Shown here piece by piece: positions 29,001 through 44,000 of a DNA stretch of 64,000 nucleotides (position 1 is its first letter; each line of letters opens with the position of its first letter). The position numbers and the translations under genes were made by a program. This DNA comes from Motacilla alba alba. Its lineage: Eukaryota > Chordata > Aves > Passeriformes > Motacillidae. A model generated the notes under the pieces. It made no database searches. It saw only the letters and a list, made by a program, of their open reading frames with translations, and was not told the DNA's origin. Location: contig NC_052018.1 of NCBI RefSeq assembly GCF_015832195.1, positions 65,037,666 to 65,101,665 on the forward strand. The letters run 5' to 3'.

Positions 29001-32000
29001 TTCACTTCTAAATGCAGAAAATTTATTTTTTCTTTTCTTTTTTCCTCCTTCATGCTACTTTCAGTGTGTATCCAGGCTGGTCTCTAAGTTAAAAGTTTAT
29101 GAAAGGCTGTTTAACATGACAATATGTAAATTGTTACCTGTGTTCTATGTAATGATTTAAAAAATTGTCTTCATTTATTTTTTCCCATGTTTTATCTTTT
29201 TCATGCAGATGTTGCTGTACAGCTTCCAGACAAAAAGTCCATTATTATGTATTTAACTTCTTTGTTTGAGGTCCTTCCTAAGCAAGTTACAATGGAAGAC
29301 ATTCGGGAGGTGGAAACCCTTCCAAGGAGATACAAACAGGAATGTGAGGATGGAGAATTCAGCATGCAGCAGGTGTGTTTGTCACCAAAGCCAGCCTTTC
29401 TTTTTTGGAGTTGTAATTTTAGCTGATCTTCATGTTTGTCAGTTATCTCTGGAACATGCCTTCTGTCCTGGGCAACACAACGGAAAATACGAAAAATCAT
29501 AGCAATTTCTTTGTCATTAACTTCAGTCTTTCTGCCTTCCTTTTTCTTTTCTGAAACATGTACAAAATCTAGTGAGATATAAAGTTCCATTTGTATTATG
29601 CTGCCTTTTGTTTTTGTTTTTATTTTCTTTTTTTTTGCTTCTCGTTTTGCTTCTCAGTTTCATATGTCTTGATCAGCTGAAGAGGGTGGTGCACAGTCTT
29701 TAACTGAATTTTCCATGGAACCTGTGGTGGTTAGTAGTAGTGATGAGGTTTTGGTTGGTTTTGATTAAAGTCATATTTTCTATTCAGGTTCTTTACTAAT
29801 GAACTTGCATTTTAATATAGTGACTTTGGCCTTGCTCATTAAAATTTATCCAACAATTTTTTTTTAACATTTTGTGAAAGCTTGAAAGAGATCTTAGTTG
29901 TTCTGTTTTTAATGCCATTTGGGAGGGCATCTTCTGTGCACTTCTAAGACATCTCTTTCCTCTTGGCTGCCTAGACTGTGGCACTTGAAGAAGACCAGGA
30001 CAGTTCTAGAGCAGAGACTCCCAGCACAGTGACAGAGGTGGATATGGACTTGGATAGCTACCAAGTTGCTCTGGAAGAAGTTCTTACATGGTTGCTGTCA
30101 GCTGAGGATGCATTTCGGGAACAGGAGGAAATATCTGGTGATGTTGAGGAAGTCAAAGAACAATTTTCCACCCATGAAGTAAGCGTCTCTTAAAAATTCT
30201 TTTGTTGTGGTTTGGCTTCTTTTTTGTGTGTGTGTAAATAAGCTGCAGAACTTCCATTACCTAGCCTTTATTGACGGTGAAATTCTTCTTTTTAGAAGAA
30301 TCTAGATTGAAGCATGCTTTCAAACCTTAATGTAATTTTTTAAAATCAGCCTTTGGTGACTGGTTTACACGTGTGCATAATACAAAGGCACTCTGATCTC
30401 AGACTGAGTTGTACTTCCCTGCTGCCAATTAAAAAAAACCTGGTCAGCCTTATGCCACTTGCTGTTACATAAGGGTAATGCTGAAATTGACAATTATGTC
30501 AATTTATTCAGTGGTCCTCTTGTGATGGTTAGGATAGTCTGTTTCAGAAACATGTGTTGATGTTTCCAAATTTTAATTTCTACAAATTTTGATTTGACTT
30601 TGTTCTAAATCTGAAAAACATCCTTATGTTGCTAGAAGGTTATCGCCATGTTAGATATTTTAGTTTTTTCCCATGCCTGCTTATTGTATAAAATCAAATA
30701 TAGAGTTTGAATGCTGATCAATAGGAAAGATTTTTTCCTTGTGCTACAGTTTTAAAGCCATGAAGCAAAGGAAGAGGTGTTCTGGATTTACAGTAAATAT
30801 ATGTTGCTAACTCATAGGGTTCTAATTGCTTTCCTACAATACATTTCAGATTTTTTTTATGTTCTGTTTGCCATAGGTAAATTCCTGTTTCATATTTTTG
30901 GTGTGTTTGCTTGAGGGCTCTCTTCTCCCCAACAGAGCTTTCATTGAGGTGGTCAGCTTTTTTTTCTCTGTTTTACTGGATCCAGAATTTTTGTACTGCA
31001 CGGAAAATCTTGTGTCAAGGAAAGGAGCAGGTCTGCCATTGTTATGCATTTGATGGTGCCAGCTCCTTCCAGAGCACTGATTCAAACATTTTAGTTTTTT
31101 AGGATATTTACCAAGTCATAAACTCTGATGGGACCTCACAGTGATGTGTCTGCTTGTACCATTTCCAGAGTTTTATGATGGAACTGACTGCACACCAGAG
31201 CAGTGTGGGCAATGTTCTGCAGGCTGGAAACCAACTGGTGGCCCAGGGAAATCTGTCACCTGAAGAAGAGTTTGAGATCCAGGAGCAAATGCTGCTGCTG
31301 AACTCCCGCTGGGAGGAACTCAGGGTGGAGAGCATGGACAGGCAGTCCCGGTGAGTTCATGGCACATACCTTCTGGAGGTTCAGGACTGACCTCTGGTGC
31401 TTGTTGTGTTTTGGAGAATTTGGTTTGCATCCCTTTGTAAGGTTTTTTTGTTTTTAGAATTAACATTTCAGTTTGTGACACAAAATCCTCCTTCATACTT
31501 TAGGGTGAAACAAAAGAAATGTGTATAACTGACTGTTTTTTTTTTTTTTTTTTCTCATTATGTAAAGTATTCTGTGAATTGTTATGTAGATGTGCCAGAC
31601 TAATTATATGGTATTTAAATGCAGTGGTTGCATAAACTACTGAAACAATATTAGAAACACATTTAAGTTTCTCAATCAAGCTTATAGTGGATGTGGATAT
31701 CTATGGGTATTTACATAATTAAAAAACTTCTGGAAGGATTTTTCCCTTCATATGCGTTTCCAAGGTAAGAGCTGCACATCAGTGGAGAAACTGTGTTTTG
31801 TTGTGACTTTCAGCAGTGGCTTTATTAGTGGCAAACCCCCATTGGAAGAAACAATCTCTGATATAAATTGCATAATTAATGAACATTTTTTATTAAGAAA
31901 CAAGAATACTTATCTGTGTTCCTTAGCTAAGTGGTGAAAATTTTATTTGTTGATAGGTAACGGTTTTATGTATGGCCTTGATTCTTTCCTATGTTAACTA

Positions 32001-35000
32001 GAATTCAGTTCCTTTCCCCAGGAAAGCTGTGTCTGAAGTAACTCTGTGCTTCCCCCTGCAGCCTGCACGACATGCTGATGGAGCTCCAGAAGCAGCAGTT
32101 GCAGCAGCTGTCTGATTGGCTGACGGTCACAGAGGAGCGCATTCAGAAGATGGAATCTCAGCTCTTAGCAGAAGATTTACAGTCACTTCAAAAACAGCTG
32201 GAAGAACATAAGGTAAACCTTTTGCTGTTATGTAATATGTATAGGAGAAGTATTTGAAAGATGTGTATGTTGGTGGATTCCTTGACTGAGAAACTTGATT
32301 GTCAAGAGTCATATGTGGCTGTGGTGCTTGGAAAGGGATGATGATGGTATAGAAAGGAATTAGAAGCTTTAACTTAACACCTGAGCACTGCTAACCGGCA
32401 GGAGCTATTATATTTGCTTCATGCAGGAAATGAAATCTTTAGGGAAAACTGTTACCCTTCCTTTGTGCAGAGAATAGGGCCTCTCCTGGTAAACTGTTGA
32501 TGTGAGGAGCAGTATGAAAAGTACTGTGGGCAGACTTGCCCTTAATTACTGGCAGGCTTTACTACAGCCTGCTTGAGACTTGCACATTAAAGTAATGTGG
32601 GAGTCAAGATCATCAGGGCCTTCCAAGTCATCAATTCCAGTCCCTGCTTTTACAAGGATCACATCCTAAGGGAGGGCTTAGACACTGCCTTCTCATGTGT
32701 GCAATATTTTGGAAGTGTGTTTTCTCTCAGTTGAGTTTTTGGGTGCAAATCCAGCCTTTCTACCCTGCAATGTTTTTGTGAAGGAGAAAGATGTCCTTCT
32801 GATATTTGTTGTGGTGCAGCTTTAGTTTTCATGATCAGTGGTGAGGTTTGACCTTCTCCCCAGCATGGGACATACCTCACAGAACAAGAACACTGGAGTA
32901 TTTTTAGTCAGTGTAGCTTCCTGTCCTTCATTTTCAAAGTCTGGAGAGTCTGAGGCATGTGTTTCATAGAGTAGCTTAGGATATGCTGGTATAAAAAATG
33001 ACATTTGCAGTACTGTAAAGGTGTGTTGATCTTGGAGAGATATTTTGTAGTAGGCTTTAACCACTGAATCAGTTCTTTTAGAAGTTGTATGAATATTTAA
33101 ATCTACAGATTGCTTTAAACTAATCTGAGCTGCATGTTTTCTGCAGTTTTCAACTATTATCTTAGGAGCATCATGGTCAGTTATTGCACTGTTGATACTT
33201 CTGAAATTATATTGCCAACTCTTGAAAAATGAGTGTTCTTAATTATTTCTGCTTGGCATGCCCTATGTTGCTTACTTATTAACAATAGGAGCCCTGTGTA
33301 GAAACACTTAAGCTCTCATAGTGCAACATCAAACATATGGAAAGTCACTGCAGTTGTCATGTGATTCTTCTAGTCAAGTATGGGGCGTCCAACTGAAAGC
33401 AGTCCATCTTTTACAGCATTTTAACAGAATGGGTTTGGGTTCATTTCTAGCAGCCTTTTCTTACAGTTTTTAAACTGTGCAGTGATTGCCAGTGGTAAAA
33501 TCTGTGCTTAGGTGTTGAATCTGAAATACCGAAGTTCTCGTGCCACAGCAGCTGTGGTAGTCACTGTGGCCAAAATAGCAGATTAGCAAATGCATTCAAA
33601 GTTGGTAACCTCTGATTTGTTCTTGTAGAGCCTGCAGAGTGACCTAGAGGCAGAACAGGTGAAGGTCAACTCCCTAACTCACATGGTGGTCATTGTTGAT
33701 GAAAGCAGTGGGGAAAGTGCAACAGCTATTCTGGAGGAACAATTGCAGGTAAAATCTCAGAGCCTTCTTTTTTTAACTCTGTTATTAGGCACTTGAAAAA
33801 TTCACTTGTAATTGCTTATCAACATTTTTGTGTTTAAATATAATTTATCTTAGAAAGTAATTTAAAATAACATTTCCTTTAGGAACAATAATAACTTAAA
33901 AATTATTAAATCAGCTCAGGTCAAAACCTGCAAAAGTACTTTGAAGACTTTCAAGCTCTATTCCTGTTTAGTCAAGCTGTTTGCATTCCCAATGACTTGG
34001 GTAATTTGGTAGTATATCCTTTCAGCAGTTTCATTAAATGGGAAGATTTATAGTACAACTCTTATTTCATGTAAGTTGTTTTCCAAAGAAAGTTAAAATC
34101 TTATAGGAGAAATACTTGGAAGACACGAACACAATTCATCTAGGGAATAGCGTGTGAAGTGTTTTCACTTAGGACCATAACCTGAAGTACAATGGGTACG
34201 TGAGACAGAATTTTTTCAAACAAAATTCGTACTACTTTGTTCATTCCTTTGTATGTCAATCAAATAGCTCAAAGACTTGAGCAAAATCAGAGTTCAGGCC
34301 ATATGTAAATGTTTTTGAAAGTGTTTATCTCCAGCTCTGTGCAATACAGCAATATCAATAATGGACAGAGAAGTAGATAGAATGTAGAAAGAAGTTACTG
34401 TGAAGCAGAAATCACACTTTTGAATATCTGGTTTTGGAGTTTCTTTGTGAGGTTCATGAATGATCATTTGAGTGTTTTGTGCTTTTGTAGAGACTTGGTG
34501 AGAGGTGGACAGCAGTTTGTCGCTGGACTGAGGATCGGCGGGTCAAGCTGCAAGAAATTCAGCTTTTATGGCAGGAGCTGCTGGAAGAGCAGGTGAGTAG
34601 CTGTTCAGTTTTTCAGAGTGACTGGTTGATTTGTGGAAGGGAAAAAACAAACTGAAAAAGCCCAAAGAATCAAAGCTCTGTCTAGGATTGATTTCTTTTC
34701 ACAGAAAAGAAACCTTGAAAGCCTGGAATTTGTTATTGTTTGAGTTTCTTGTGTTCTTTGAGGACAGCAGTAGCTCTGAAATGCAAGAGAAGTATTTTTC
34801 CAAAGTTTAAGAATAGAAGTTTATAGCTCCTTGTAAAGTAATTTCCAAGGTATCTTGTAAAATGGTCAAGAAGTGGGAATATCAGTGATACTTGGAAAAT
34901 TCATTGTCATTTTCCTATAGGATAGTTTGATAATTACAGAAATCTTCCTAATTAATATACATGTGCTTCCAGCATGAACATATATACACAATTGTGAAAT

Positions 35001-38000
35001 ACTAAAGTGTTTTCTTGCTTTGATAGAATGTATTTTACATTAAAAATACCGCTCAAACACAAGTAACTGATGGCATAAAAAATATGGTAGCACAGCTACA
35101 TGTGCTGTTTGTATGCCTAGAACTAGAGCTTGTTTATTTGTCAGCTGAAAATATTTTGGTTTTTTTTATTTGAAGGTTTTACTGAAATTGTTTTTTTCTT
35201 AAACATGATATTTATCACTGTAAGCTATTGTTTAAACAAGGCAGTACTCAGAGATGGTTCAGACATTTGAAAGTAGTAGAACAGTGCTGGTATAGCTACT
35301 GATATCAGCTGCAGCCTGGTTTCTTTGACAAGGTTGTTTTGTCTGCATTCTTTGGGGCTCCTTGTGCATTTCTCTCTTACCTCCCCCATGTCTGTTTGTA
35401 GTATATTAATACACTGACTTTGTAGCTCATGTGACCTTGTTGTCAACATGGACCCAAGGTTAAGATTATGGTTTATCCCATGCCAAGTGTCGGTTTATAT
35501 ATATTTCTTTAAAATAATGCTTTGTCACCTGTGTGTGCGTATCCAGAAAATTGTGTGCTAATGTTTTCTGGCTAAATCTTTCTGGCAACTCTGGTAACTC
35601 AGAATTGAGAAATGAGGATTCCCCCAAAATCCTTGCTGTATATGTTCAAAGTGTGGACTTCAAGTGCTCTTAGTTTTGATGACTCCGTCATCATGTCAAC
35701 ATCCTTTTCCACCCTTACACTTGTTTGGGGACCACTCTTTGACTATTACAAAACTGTTAGAAGTGCTGTATTCTGTTGGAGTTGAACATTTTAACTCAGC
35801 TTATTTTAATTTGTGTGTAGCTATGTTGCTCTGTAAAAGTGAAGCAATCAGTGTGCTTAATAGAAAATAAAGAGGAAACAGAAGTTTGTTTTAGCTGGTT
35901 TAGATGAGCCTTTTTGTACTCATTGTTCACCTGAAAAATTCACTTACTACTAGTGGGTTTGAATCACAAATCTGCAATAATGATCAGGTGAGTTGGAAAA
36001 ATTACAGTCTGAAACTACTTAAAAATCGAATACAAACACTTTCTTAACACAAAAGTAACTAAAACACTTTGATACAAGCATTTTCTATTTTGTCCAACTA
36101 CCTGGAAAGATGAGCAACAGTGATGCATCAGCCTTTTTGTGGCTGCCTAGAAAGCTCTTGTACACCACATTTTCAAGTCAACACAGTCCTTACCACTTAG
36201 GAAACAAATTCCTCAATCAGTGCCAGAGGCTTCTTAGCACTGTGGTAATTATGTTTCAGTTTTCTAGGGAGAGTTATCTTTGACTGCTGATTTAGCAGAA
36301 ATAAGCTGAACGCATGAAGGGTTTTTGAGCTCCTCTTATGCATAAAATATGTTGGCTGGGATGCCAGTGTGATTTTTCCAGAGAGTATGTGGTGTTATAA
36401 TTTTTTTTTTCTCACAGCCTTATGGCATTTCAACCAGCATCATATTTTCTGTCTAGTAGATTTTGCATATTGGTTTACGTTGAAAATGTAAACTGCCTTA
36501 GCCCTGTGGCCCTAAGTTGCTATAGTAAGTTCTGGGACAATGCCAATAATACACAGCTAGGATAGGGAAACTGGTGGCTGTTGTAAGGTGTGTTGTTCAA
36601 AGAACAAAAAGGTCTGTCTTGCTTTGTGTGTTATTTTTAAACAGAGAGAAACAGCAGTGAACCAATGGCTGGGCAACTGAGATTGATAGAGAGATGGGCA
36701 TTCTAGTTCATGGAGATTGCTGTCCAGCAGCAGCATTATGTGGGAACTTAATATGGAGTACATAAAATCCTTCCTGGTACTTGATGCCAGTTGTTGCTGG
36801 TGTTACTACAGGAGTGCTGTGTGTCTGAAGAGAAGGTCTTGTAGCAAAAAAAGGACAGGTCTTGGAGCAAAAAAAAAAAAGGAAAAAAAAAGGAAGGTCT
36901 CTGAGTTAGAACTATTTAGAGCAGACCACTCCAGCTTCCAGTAGTTAATGAAATAGGATTTGCTGAAGTTGTTTCACAATTGAAAGTAGGTACCATAAAC
37001 AGGGAGGTCATTAATTAGTATCTGGGTCTTTGATCAACAGTCTGGACTAAAAGAAATATGAATTACTAGTGGTGTCACTTCTGTGAGAAAATGTTTGTAA
37101 CAGCATGTGAGTCACACAGGAAGAAGGGTGGAAAACAAAAGAACACATGAATACCATTTTGATATATTCTATTATGATTTGTAAATCCTATGTTAGCTTT
37201 ATGGTGGATATCTGTTTGCTATATAAATAACTTGGGGGGAGATGTCCTCTGATATATTGAGAAATGGTTTTGTTGAAATTGTTTCACTGGAAATATTACT
37301 TGCTTCCCTAATCTGATATTTTTGTCCAATTTGTGTACTATTTTGGTTAGTCAATTGAAATTCCAGCATATAAAGACTGCGGAACTGTGCTTTGAATGCA
37401 AAGATTTTAAAGAAGCAATTGTCAATAGCTGTTTGACAATCTTGGTATTTTCTTGCGTTATTTTTCTTATGATCTGCAGTGCTTATTGAAAGCTTGGTTA
37501 ACAGAGAAAGAAGAGGCTTTGAGTAAGGTCCAGACGAGCAACTTTAAAGATCAAACAGACCTGAGTGTGAATGTTCGAAAACTAGCGGTGAGTATTGATA
37601 TCCTGCTCTATCCCATCAAATCTCATAGACTAGATGAGTGGCAAATTACTAGTTTGACCCTGGTAGGAGCTGTGAATGCATGATACAGCCAGGCCAGCAT
37701 TCTCTCCTTGCCAGAGTCTTGCACTTGAATTTAAAACATATGTACTATTTACTCCATGGCTGTTCTATGTTGGTGTGCCAAACTCTGAAACAGCTATCCC
37801 AGATTTTTGAGAAGGTTTGGATGTTATTGCAGGCCACCAGTCAGCTGTGCTTGCCAAGGTATAGGTTTGTGGTGTGGATTTTTCTTTATTTCATTGGAGC
37901 AGCTTGTACCTGAACTAATCATTTGTAACTGTTATCGAAGAGATACTGCTGGTTCCTCTAGGAGATGTTTCAAGGATGTGCTCTTGAAAAAGTGTCTGTT

Positions 38001-41000
38001 AGTGCTTTTTTTACACAAAAGAACTGTTCATCTAACTCAGGTAGTACATCTTTCACCCTGTCACCAGTCTTTCCAACCCCTTTGCCTTTTAGCTATGGAA
38101 TTAAAGCTTAGGGGAAGTAGAATACTTGATGTTCTATTTTAATCTTTTCTTTTAACTACAGATTTTAAAAGAGGACTTGGGTATGAAACGACAAACACTA
38201 GACCAGCTGAATGAACTAGGTCAGGATGTGGCCCAAATCCTTGGGAATGGCAAAGCATCCAGTAAAATTGATCAGGATCAAGAAGAACTAACTCAGAGGT
38301 GGGACAGTTTGGTTCAGAAGCTAGAGGATTACTCTAACCAGGTAATTACAAGGCTTCATTACTTTTTAGCTTTTTGTAGGACTGCATGTATGCAAACATC
38401 ACTGTGTCAGCAAAATTGTCCAGGCATCAGGTTAGAGAGGTAGGTGAGTGCTTTTTCATGTGAGGCTGATGAAGCTGCCTGCATTTTTGGTCTCCAAAAG
38501 CCCAAGTTGTTAACCTGACCAGTACTATTACTCCTTTCTCACACAGATTAAGCTTCATTTTTCTGATGAGTAAAGCAGGCTTGCCTGTATTATCAGTCAA
38601 TGCAAATGCCTTTAAACATTATAAGAGTGCTGGGACTGGATTTAAATCTGATACTTAAAGAAAACCAAGGCAGAACCCAAACCCCAGAATAGATAAATAA
38701 ATGGGAGTCATACAAGTATTTATGCTCTGTGAGTATGATTTCTCATCTATTGAAAATAGAGTAGTTGTTTGTTTGAGATGTAATGATGATAGCCAAGCTG
38801 GATTGTTCAATGTTTATTTTAGTGTTTTGAGTGCTTGGTAATGTTTTTATTTAGACAGAACTCCTACTGGATTCTGTGAGAGTTTTATTTGACAGCTTTA
38901 TAACTCATATGTGCTTTTTCTGGTGATATTAATATGTTGTTATGGTAAAAACTATGGCACTAATTCATGATCCATTTAATGTATAGTGAATGAGTAGTGC
39001 AGTCTGGGTAGGGGCTCATTCCAGCCATGTGGCTTTAATTTGTTCTTGTGTTTGAGTCAAAGCACTAGTGAATGCCAATTCCTGTCTCTATTCTTTCACT
39101 TCCCTTAAATATCAAGCACATACTTGGAACTTACAGGATGAGTCTCCAGGGACTTACCTCATACCTGATAAAGAGCATGGGAGGTTTCTATTGACTTGAA
39201 TGAGCTTTTAGGTCAAATCCACTGTGTATCGGCTCTTCATGAGATCTAGGCTTTGTTTTATAGAATAAGAGTACAAAATGTAGAATTGCTAGTAATAAAC
39301 TCCAAGTACCTTTGCTCTTTTTGTGGAGAAATTATGAAAGAAAATACATAAAATGCTCCTTTTGTTAATTTTACTTCACTTGGACAGGCATGATTCTGGT
39401 TCAACTGAGAATTTTGATGCTTGGTTCCCATCTGTAAAATGAGAATAATGATCTTTTTCTCTGGAGTGTATCTATGATAAAGGTGCTTCATGACAGCTCA
39501 ATGTGGTCATTTGTGGGAGTGAATGAAGGAGCTTTTATGACTGAATAAAAGAAAATAAGAAAAAGCAACTCCGCTTATGTAAAAATGGCACATAATCCCT
39601 GCCCTAAATTATTTTGTATAGGTAACTCAAGCTGTAGGAAGCATAGGAATGTCCCAGGTTTCACAGAAGACTGCTGCAGAAACACCATTGAAGGAACACA
39701 CAGTGGTTAAACAGTCCAGACAAGAATTGCCCCCACCACCACTACCAAAGAAGAGGCAAATTCCAGGGGACGGTGAAGCAAAGAGAAAGTAAGTACATGT
39801 CACTGCAATTTTCCCTTGCTCATTGGATACTACAGAGACTGACTTTTGATCCTTCTTTTGTGCAAGTGAGCAATACTTAACTTGCTGTTGTGAGATTGGG
39901 CTTGGGGACTTGTCTAAATTATCTCCAGTCATCCCTTCCAACCCTAACAATTCTGTGATTCTTTGAATGGGAATGGAATGTTATGTACAGCCTTGTTTTC
40001 AGAGCAGCAGAAAACGTGTAGCTTCCATTAATTTCAAAGGAAAACAGAGATGTTTTGTTTCTCCTAGAAGCAGGTCTTCAGTCTTTTGTACCTCAGCTCC
40101 TTTGCTGAAAAGACAGATGTATATTTACTTCCTTTAAGCAAAACATCTTCTCATCTTTGCTCAAGAGGTGGTGTGAAAGTGTCAAGCATTTTGATTGATT
40201 TATATCTAATTTTCATAAAACACATGAGAAAAATGGGAGAAACTGCACAAAAAAAAAGATGCCCAGGAACTTTTTCCATCTCTCTTGTATTTAGTAATAA
40301 GAATATTACACTGATGTCTCCTTTGACAAGCATTTCTGGAGTGGCTGGTGCTCATTTGCATATACAGACTCATAGGATCATTTGGGCTGGAAGGGACCTC
40401 AAAGATCATCTCATTCCAACCTCCCTGCTATGGACAGGGACACTTTCCACTAATGCAGGTTGTTTGAAGCCTTATCTAGTGTCTTCTGGTAGGCTTCCAG
40501 GGATGGAACATCCACAGCTTGTCTGGACAGCCTGTTCCAGTATCCCACCACCCTCACACTGAAGAATTTCTTTCTTATGTGTGATCTAAATATTCTCTTT
40601 CACTTTAAAAGTTATTTCTTGTCCTATCAATACACTTCCCATTGAGTTCCTCTCTGTTTTTCTTGTAGCCCCCCTTTAGGTACTGGAAGGCTGCTATCAA
40701 GTTTTCCTTGAACCTTCTCTCCTCTTAGGCCAAACAGTGTTTAATAACTTGTGTTGAATTCTTGTTATTAAATAGCATACCTAAAACTAAAGGAATAGTT
40801 TCAGTATAAATTAGGAAATTAAATGCTGTGTGCTCAACATGTTGCTTTTTGTGCTTGGCTGAGGAAATGAGTATTTCCTTGAAGTATTGCTGGTTTAAAT
40901 CTTTGTCAGATCATTCAGAGATACAATAGAGGCTGCATCAAGACTAGGGAGTCACTATGTGTTTGCACAATGAAGAAGAGTTTTTTAATTAATTTTTTTC

Positions 41001-44000
41001 TGGAGGAGGAATGGAGATTTGAAGGGGTAAGGAACCTGCCCAAACCCTCTTGAGGACTCTGGTCAGACCTTTTGAGCTCTGGTAGGGGTGGTGTGTGCAT
41101 CTGGATGTGCCAGGACAGTGAAGTAGTCAGCAGCCATCTGTCTTTTCTGTGTCTCCTGAGTTGTAGAAGCTATTAAAGGTTTTGAAAGCAAAAGTGATTT
41201 TATCTGGCATCTGTTTTCCTAGAGTTCAAACTGTATTAAAAGCAGGGGTACTAAATTAGTCACAAACTTTCTGATGCTTTTGTGTGTTTCCATCAAACAA
41301 ATGAGCAGTAAGTGGAATTTTGCCAGTTTTCCCATGGAAACTTTGATTGACAATTGCATTTATTGGGGTGCTGTTATTCCATGTTAGGATTTGTTAAGTA
41401 ATGTAATTGAAATACAGCCTGACTTGTGGTCGGTGTGTGTCCATCCATCTCTCAAGTGTGTCTGTCCATCTCTCAAGTTCTGTACAGTAGTGGTTAATTT
41501 GAGAGTTGATTTGGTCTTTTTTTTGGTGGTGTTAGGTTGTAGCTTAGAGGTCATAGGGGTAAGAAAGTTGTTAGTATAGATGTGTGCACTGTAGACAAAA
41601 CCAGTAAATTATAAGTTAATATTTTGTCAGCTAAGTGTGCAAAAATGTTTGTCAGCTGTCACTGCCGCTGTTAGCTTTTCCTTCAGACAAAATAGCCTTG
41701 CAGACTTTTGAAACTTAGAACTGCAATTCTTATTTGTTTTGTTCCTGAGGTCTAGTTATTACTTTCAAAATACTTGGCATTGAGAGATCTGTTTTGTAAC
41801 ATATTAAAAGAAATGGTTATAATTTGTGTGAAGCTATGTGTAAAATAAATTGCACCATGTATTCTCAATTTGTTCCTGAGGGCTGATACTGTGGGTATAA
41901 TTTTTATTATGGTAGGCTTTTAAAAGTCTGTCTCTACTTCCTGTGATTAGTAATATGAGGAGCATGAATTTTGTGTAAATCCTTGCTGGTTTGGGATTGA
42001 ATAATGTGCTGAACTTTTTGAGACTTTTGATTTTTAAGACAGAGTGATTGAAACCAAAAACCAAACCACTGTCTGACCTTTTAAACTAGGTTTGATGCTG
42101 AAAGTACTGAGCTCTTGAACTGGATTTCAAAATCAAAATCTGCCATTCAGGCCGCAGACATCAAAGAATATAAGAAGATGAGAGAGACTTCAAGCATGAA
42201 AGAAAAATTGAAGGTAAAATGGGGAGATAGAGCATGTTTCAGTGAATACTCTACTTTGTATCTAAGCTGGCTGTCAGCTGGAGGTGTGAGCTGATCCGCA
42301 TGCTTTTAGGGGATTAAGTCCCCTCAGTTGAATAGTTTCAGAACTGAGCATACATGGAAATCTCTGACCAGCTGGACACATTTTTTTGCTGGTGTTGTTG
42401 CATAATCCACATGAAATTTAAAAAACGTAAATTACTGATGTCTCCCATGGAGTTCTGAAAAATGTCTGTCTTCAGGATTATTATCTTTTACACTAAGTAG
42501 CATATTTTGGCTTAATGTTTCACAGTTGGAAATGGCCTTGATTGACACCACTTATATAATTTTGGTAGAGATAGGCCAGTGGGGTGCTCAGAGACCCCTT
42601 GAATCATGCTGTGACACTCCTCAAACACTGTACCACCCAGGGTCCAAAGTGGTTTGTTGTTATAATGCTTGGACATGTTGTTTGCTCTATTAATTTTGGA
42701 GAAAACCTGATGGTTACAGCTTGTGTACAATATTGCTGACCTGCAAGACAGACTACATAATTCTACAGAATCTTGTGGGAGCTGTGAAATAACCATTTTT
42801 TTTTCTGTTGCTTGTCAGGATTGTATTCTTGCCTTTCCTGGTTCTTGAGCATTCTTCATTAATGAAGACTTACTGGAGCTTTAAGCAGGACCTGAATTTG
42901 CTTTTGAAATCAAAAACAATACTTTATAGAGATTTTAAAGAGTCTCCTCCATAGTGCTCTTGTGGAAAATGGTGCCAGTAGGAATGTTTGGAATGGCAGT
43001 ACTGTTGGAAATAAAAACCAAAACAACTATCTCAATATTTTATTTATAGATCTTTAAGAATGTTTATAGCTCTTTAAAACAGAGGTCCTGAGATGAACAC
43101 CAGGTTCCCATGAACAGTACTGTTTTTAAATGATTGGACTGTAAGTAGATAGCACAGAGTTTGTTCTTCCCAGCTGTGCAAATAAATGCATGCTTCTGAA
43201 TGTACTGTAGGAAGCCTAAACCAGAGTAATGACCTTTGACATGAGGTTCAAAAAGATTTTAGTTTGGAGATGCTGTGTTGTAATCACAGAGGATATTGAA
43301 GCTGTGGTTTTGTGGCCAAGGAACTCATCTTTCCTCTGTGGATGTATTCTACCGATTGACTCACAAAGGAATATTCACTAATATGTATAACTTGTGGGAG
43401 GGGCTTTTTCCTTTAAAAATCTTGGTAGTCATGAAGAATTTCCCTCTCCAAGTCTTTGTAAAGGAGAGTAAAACACTAGAGCTTATGAGAGTGTATTACT
43501 GGTGTGCTATGGTTCTTGCTGTTTGGACTTCTAGGGAACAGGTCTGTTGGTTCCTTCTACTAGAAATCACAGTAGAAACTGTAGAAATGAAGGGGATATT
43601 AAGAAGGTCTTTTCTCTGCTGGTTCACATTAGAGAATTACAGCTGAATTTTTGATCCCAAGTGACTTGTTTTAACTGTTGTCCCGATATCTTATTTCATG
43701 CTGTGGGATCATCAAGCTGTTAAGCAATATTTTATTCCTGGTGCTGTAGTACTAATCTCTTGCATACCTGCTGCTTGTGAGAGGTGACTCCTTTTGCATT
43801 TGTTTTCATTTGTTTTTACAAGCAGTACTAACATGCAGCTCAGAAGGTGGTGTATCCACGACAATGATGTGTTTTGGGTAGTAGTGGGAAAATAGATATT
43901 ACTAGGTGAAAGAGGGAAGTCAAGGAAAATAACCCTTGCTGCCACTATATTCTTTTGGGATTCACTTTGAAGGTGATTGAAAAGGAAAGAGCTGAAAAAA

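Larger units (their letters stand above)
39789..42089 (+). other. UTRN intron, 2.3 kb, with CR1 pieces
   Basis: Noncoding. It holds a short sense CR1 3' tail about 105 bp after the exon, a 0.38-kb antisense CR1 3' end (40366-40742), and a 21-bp tandem duplication (41436-41477). Confidence 0.85.
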
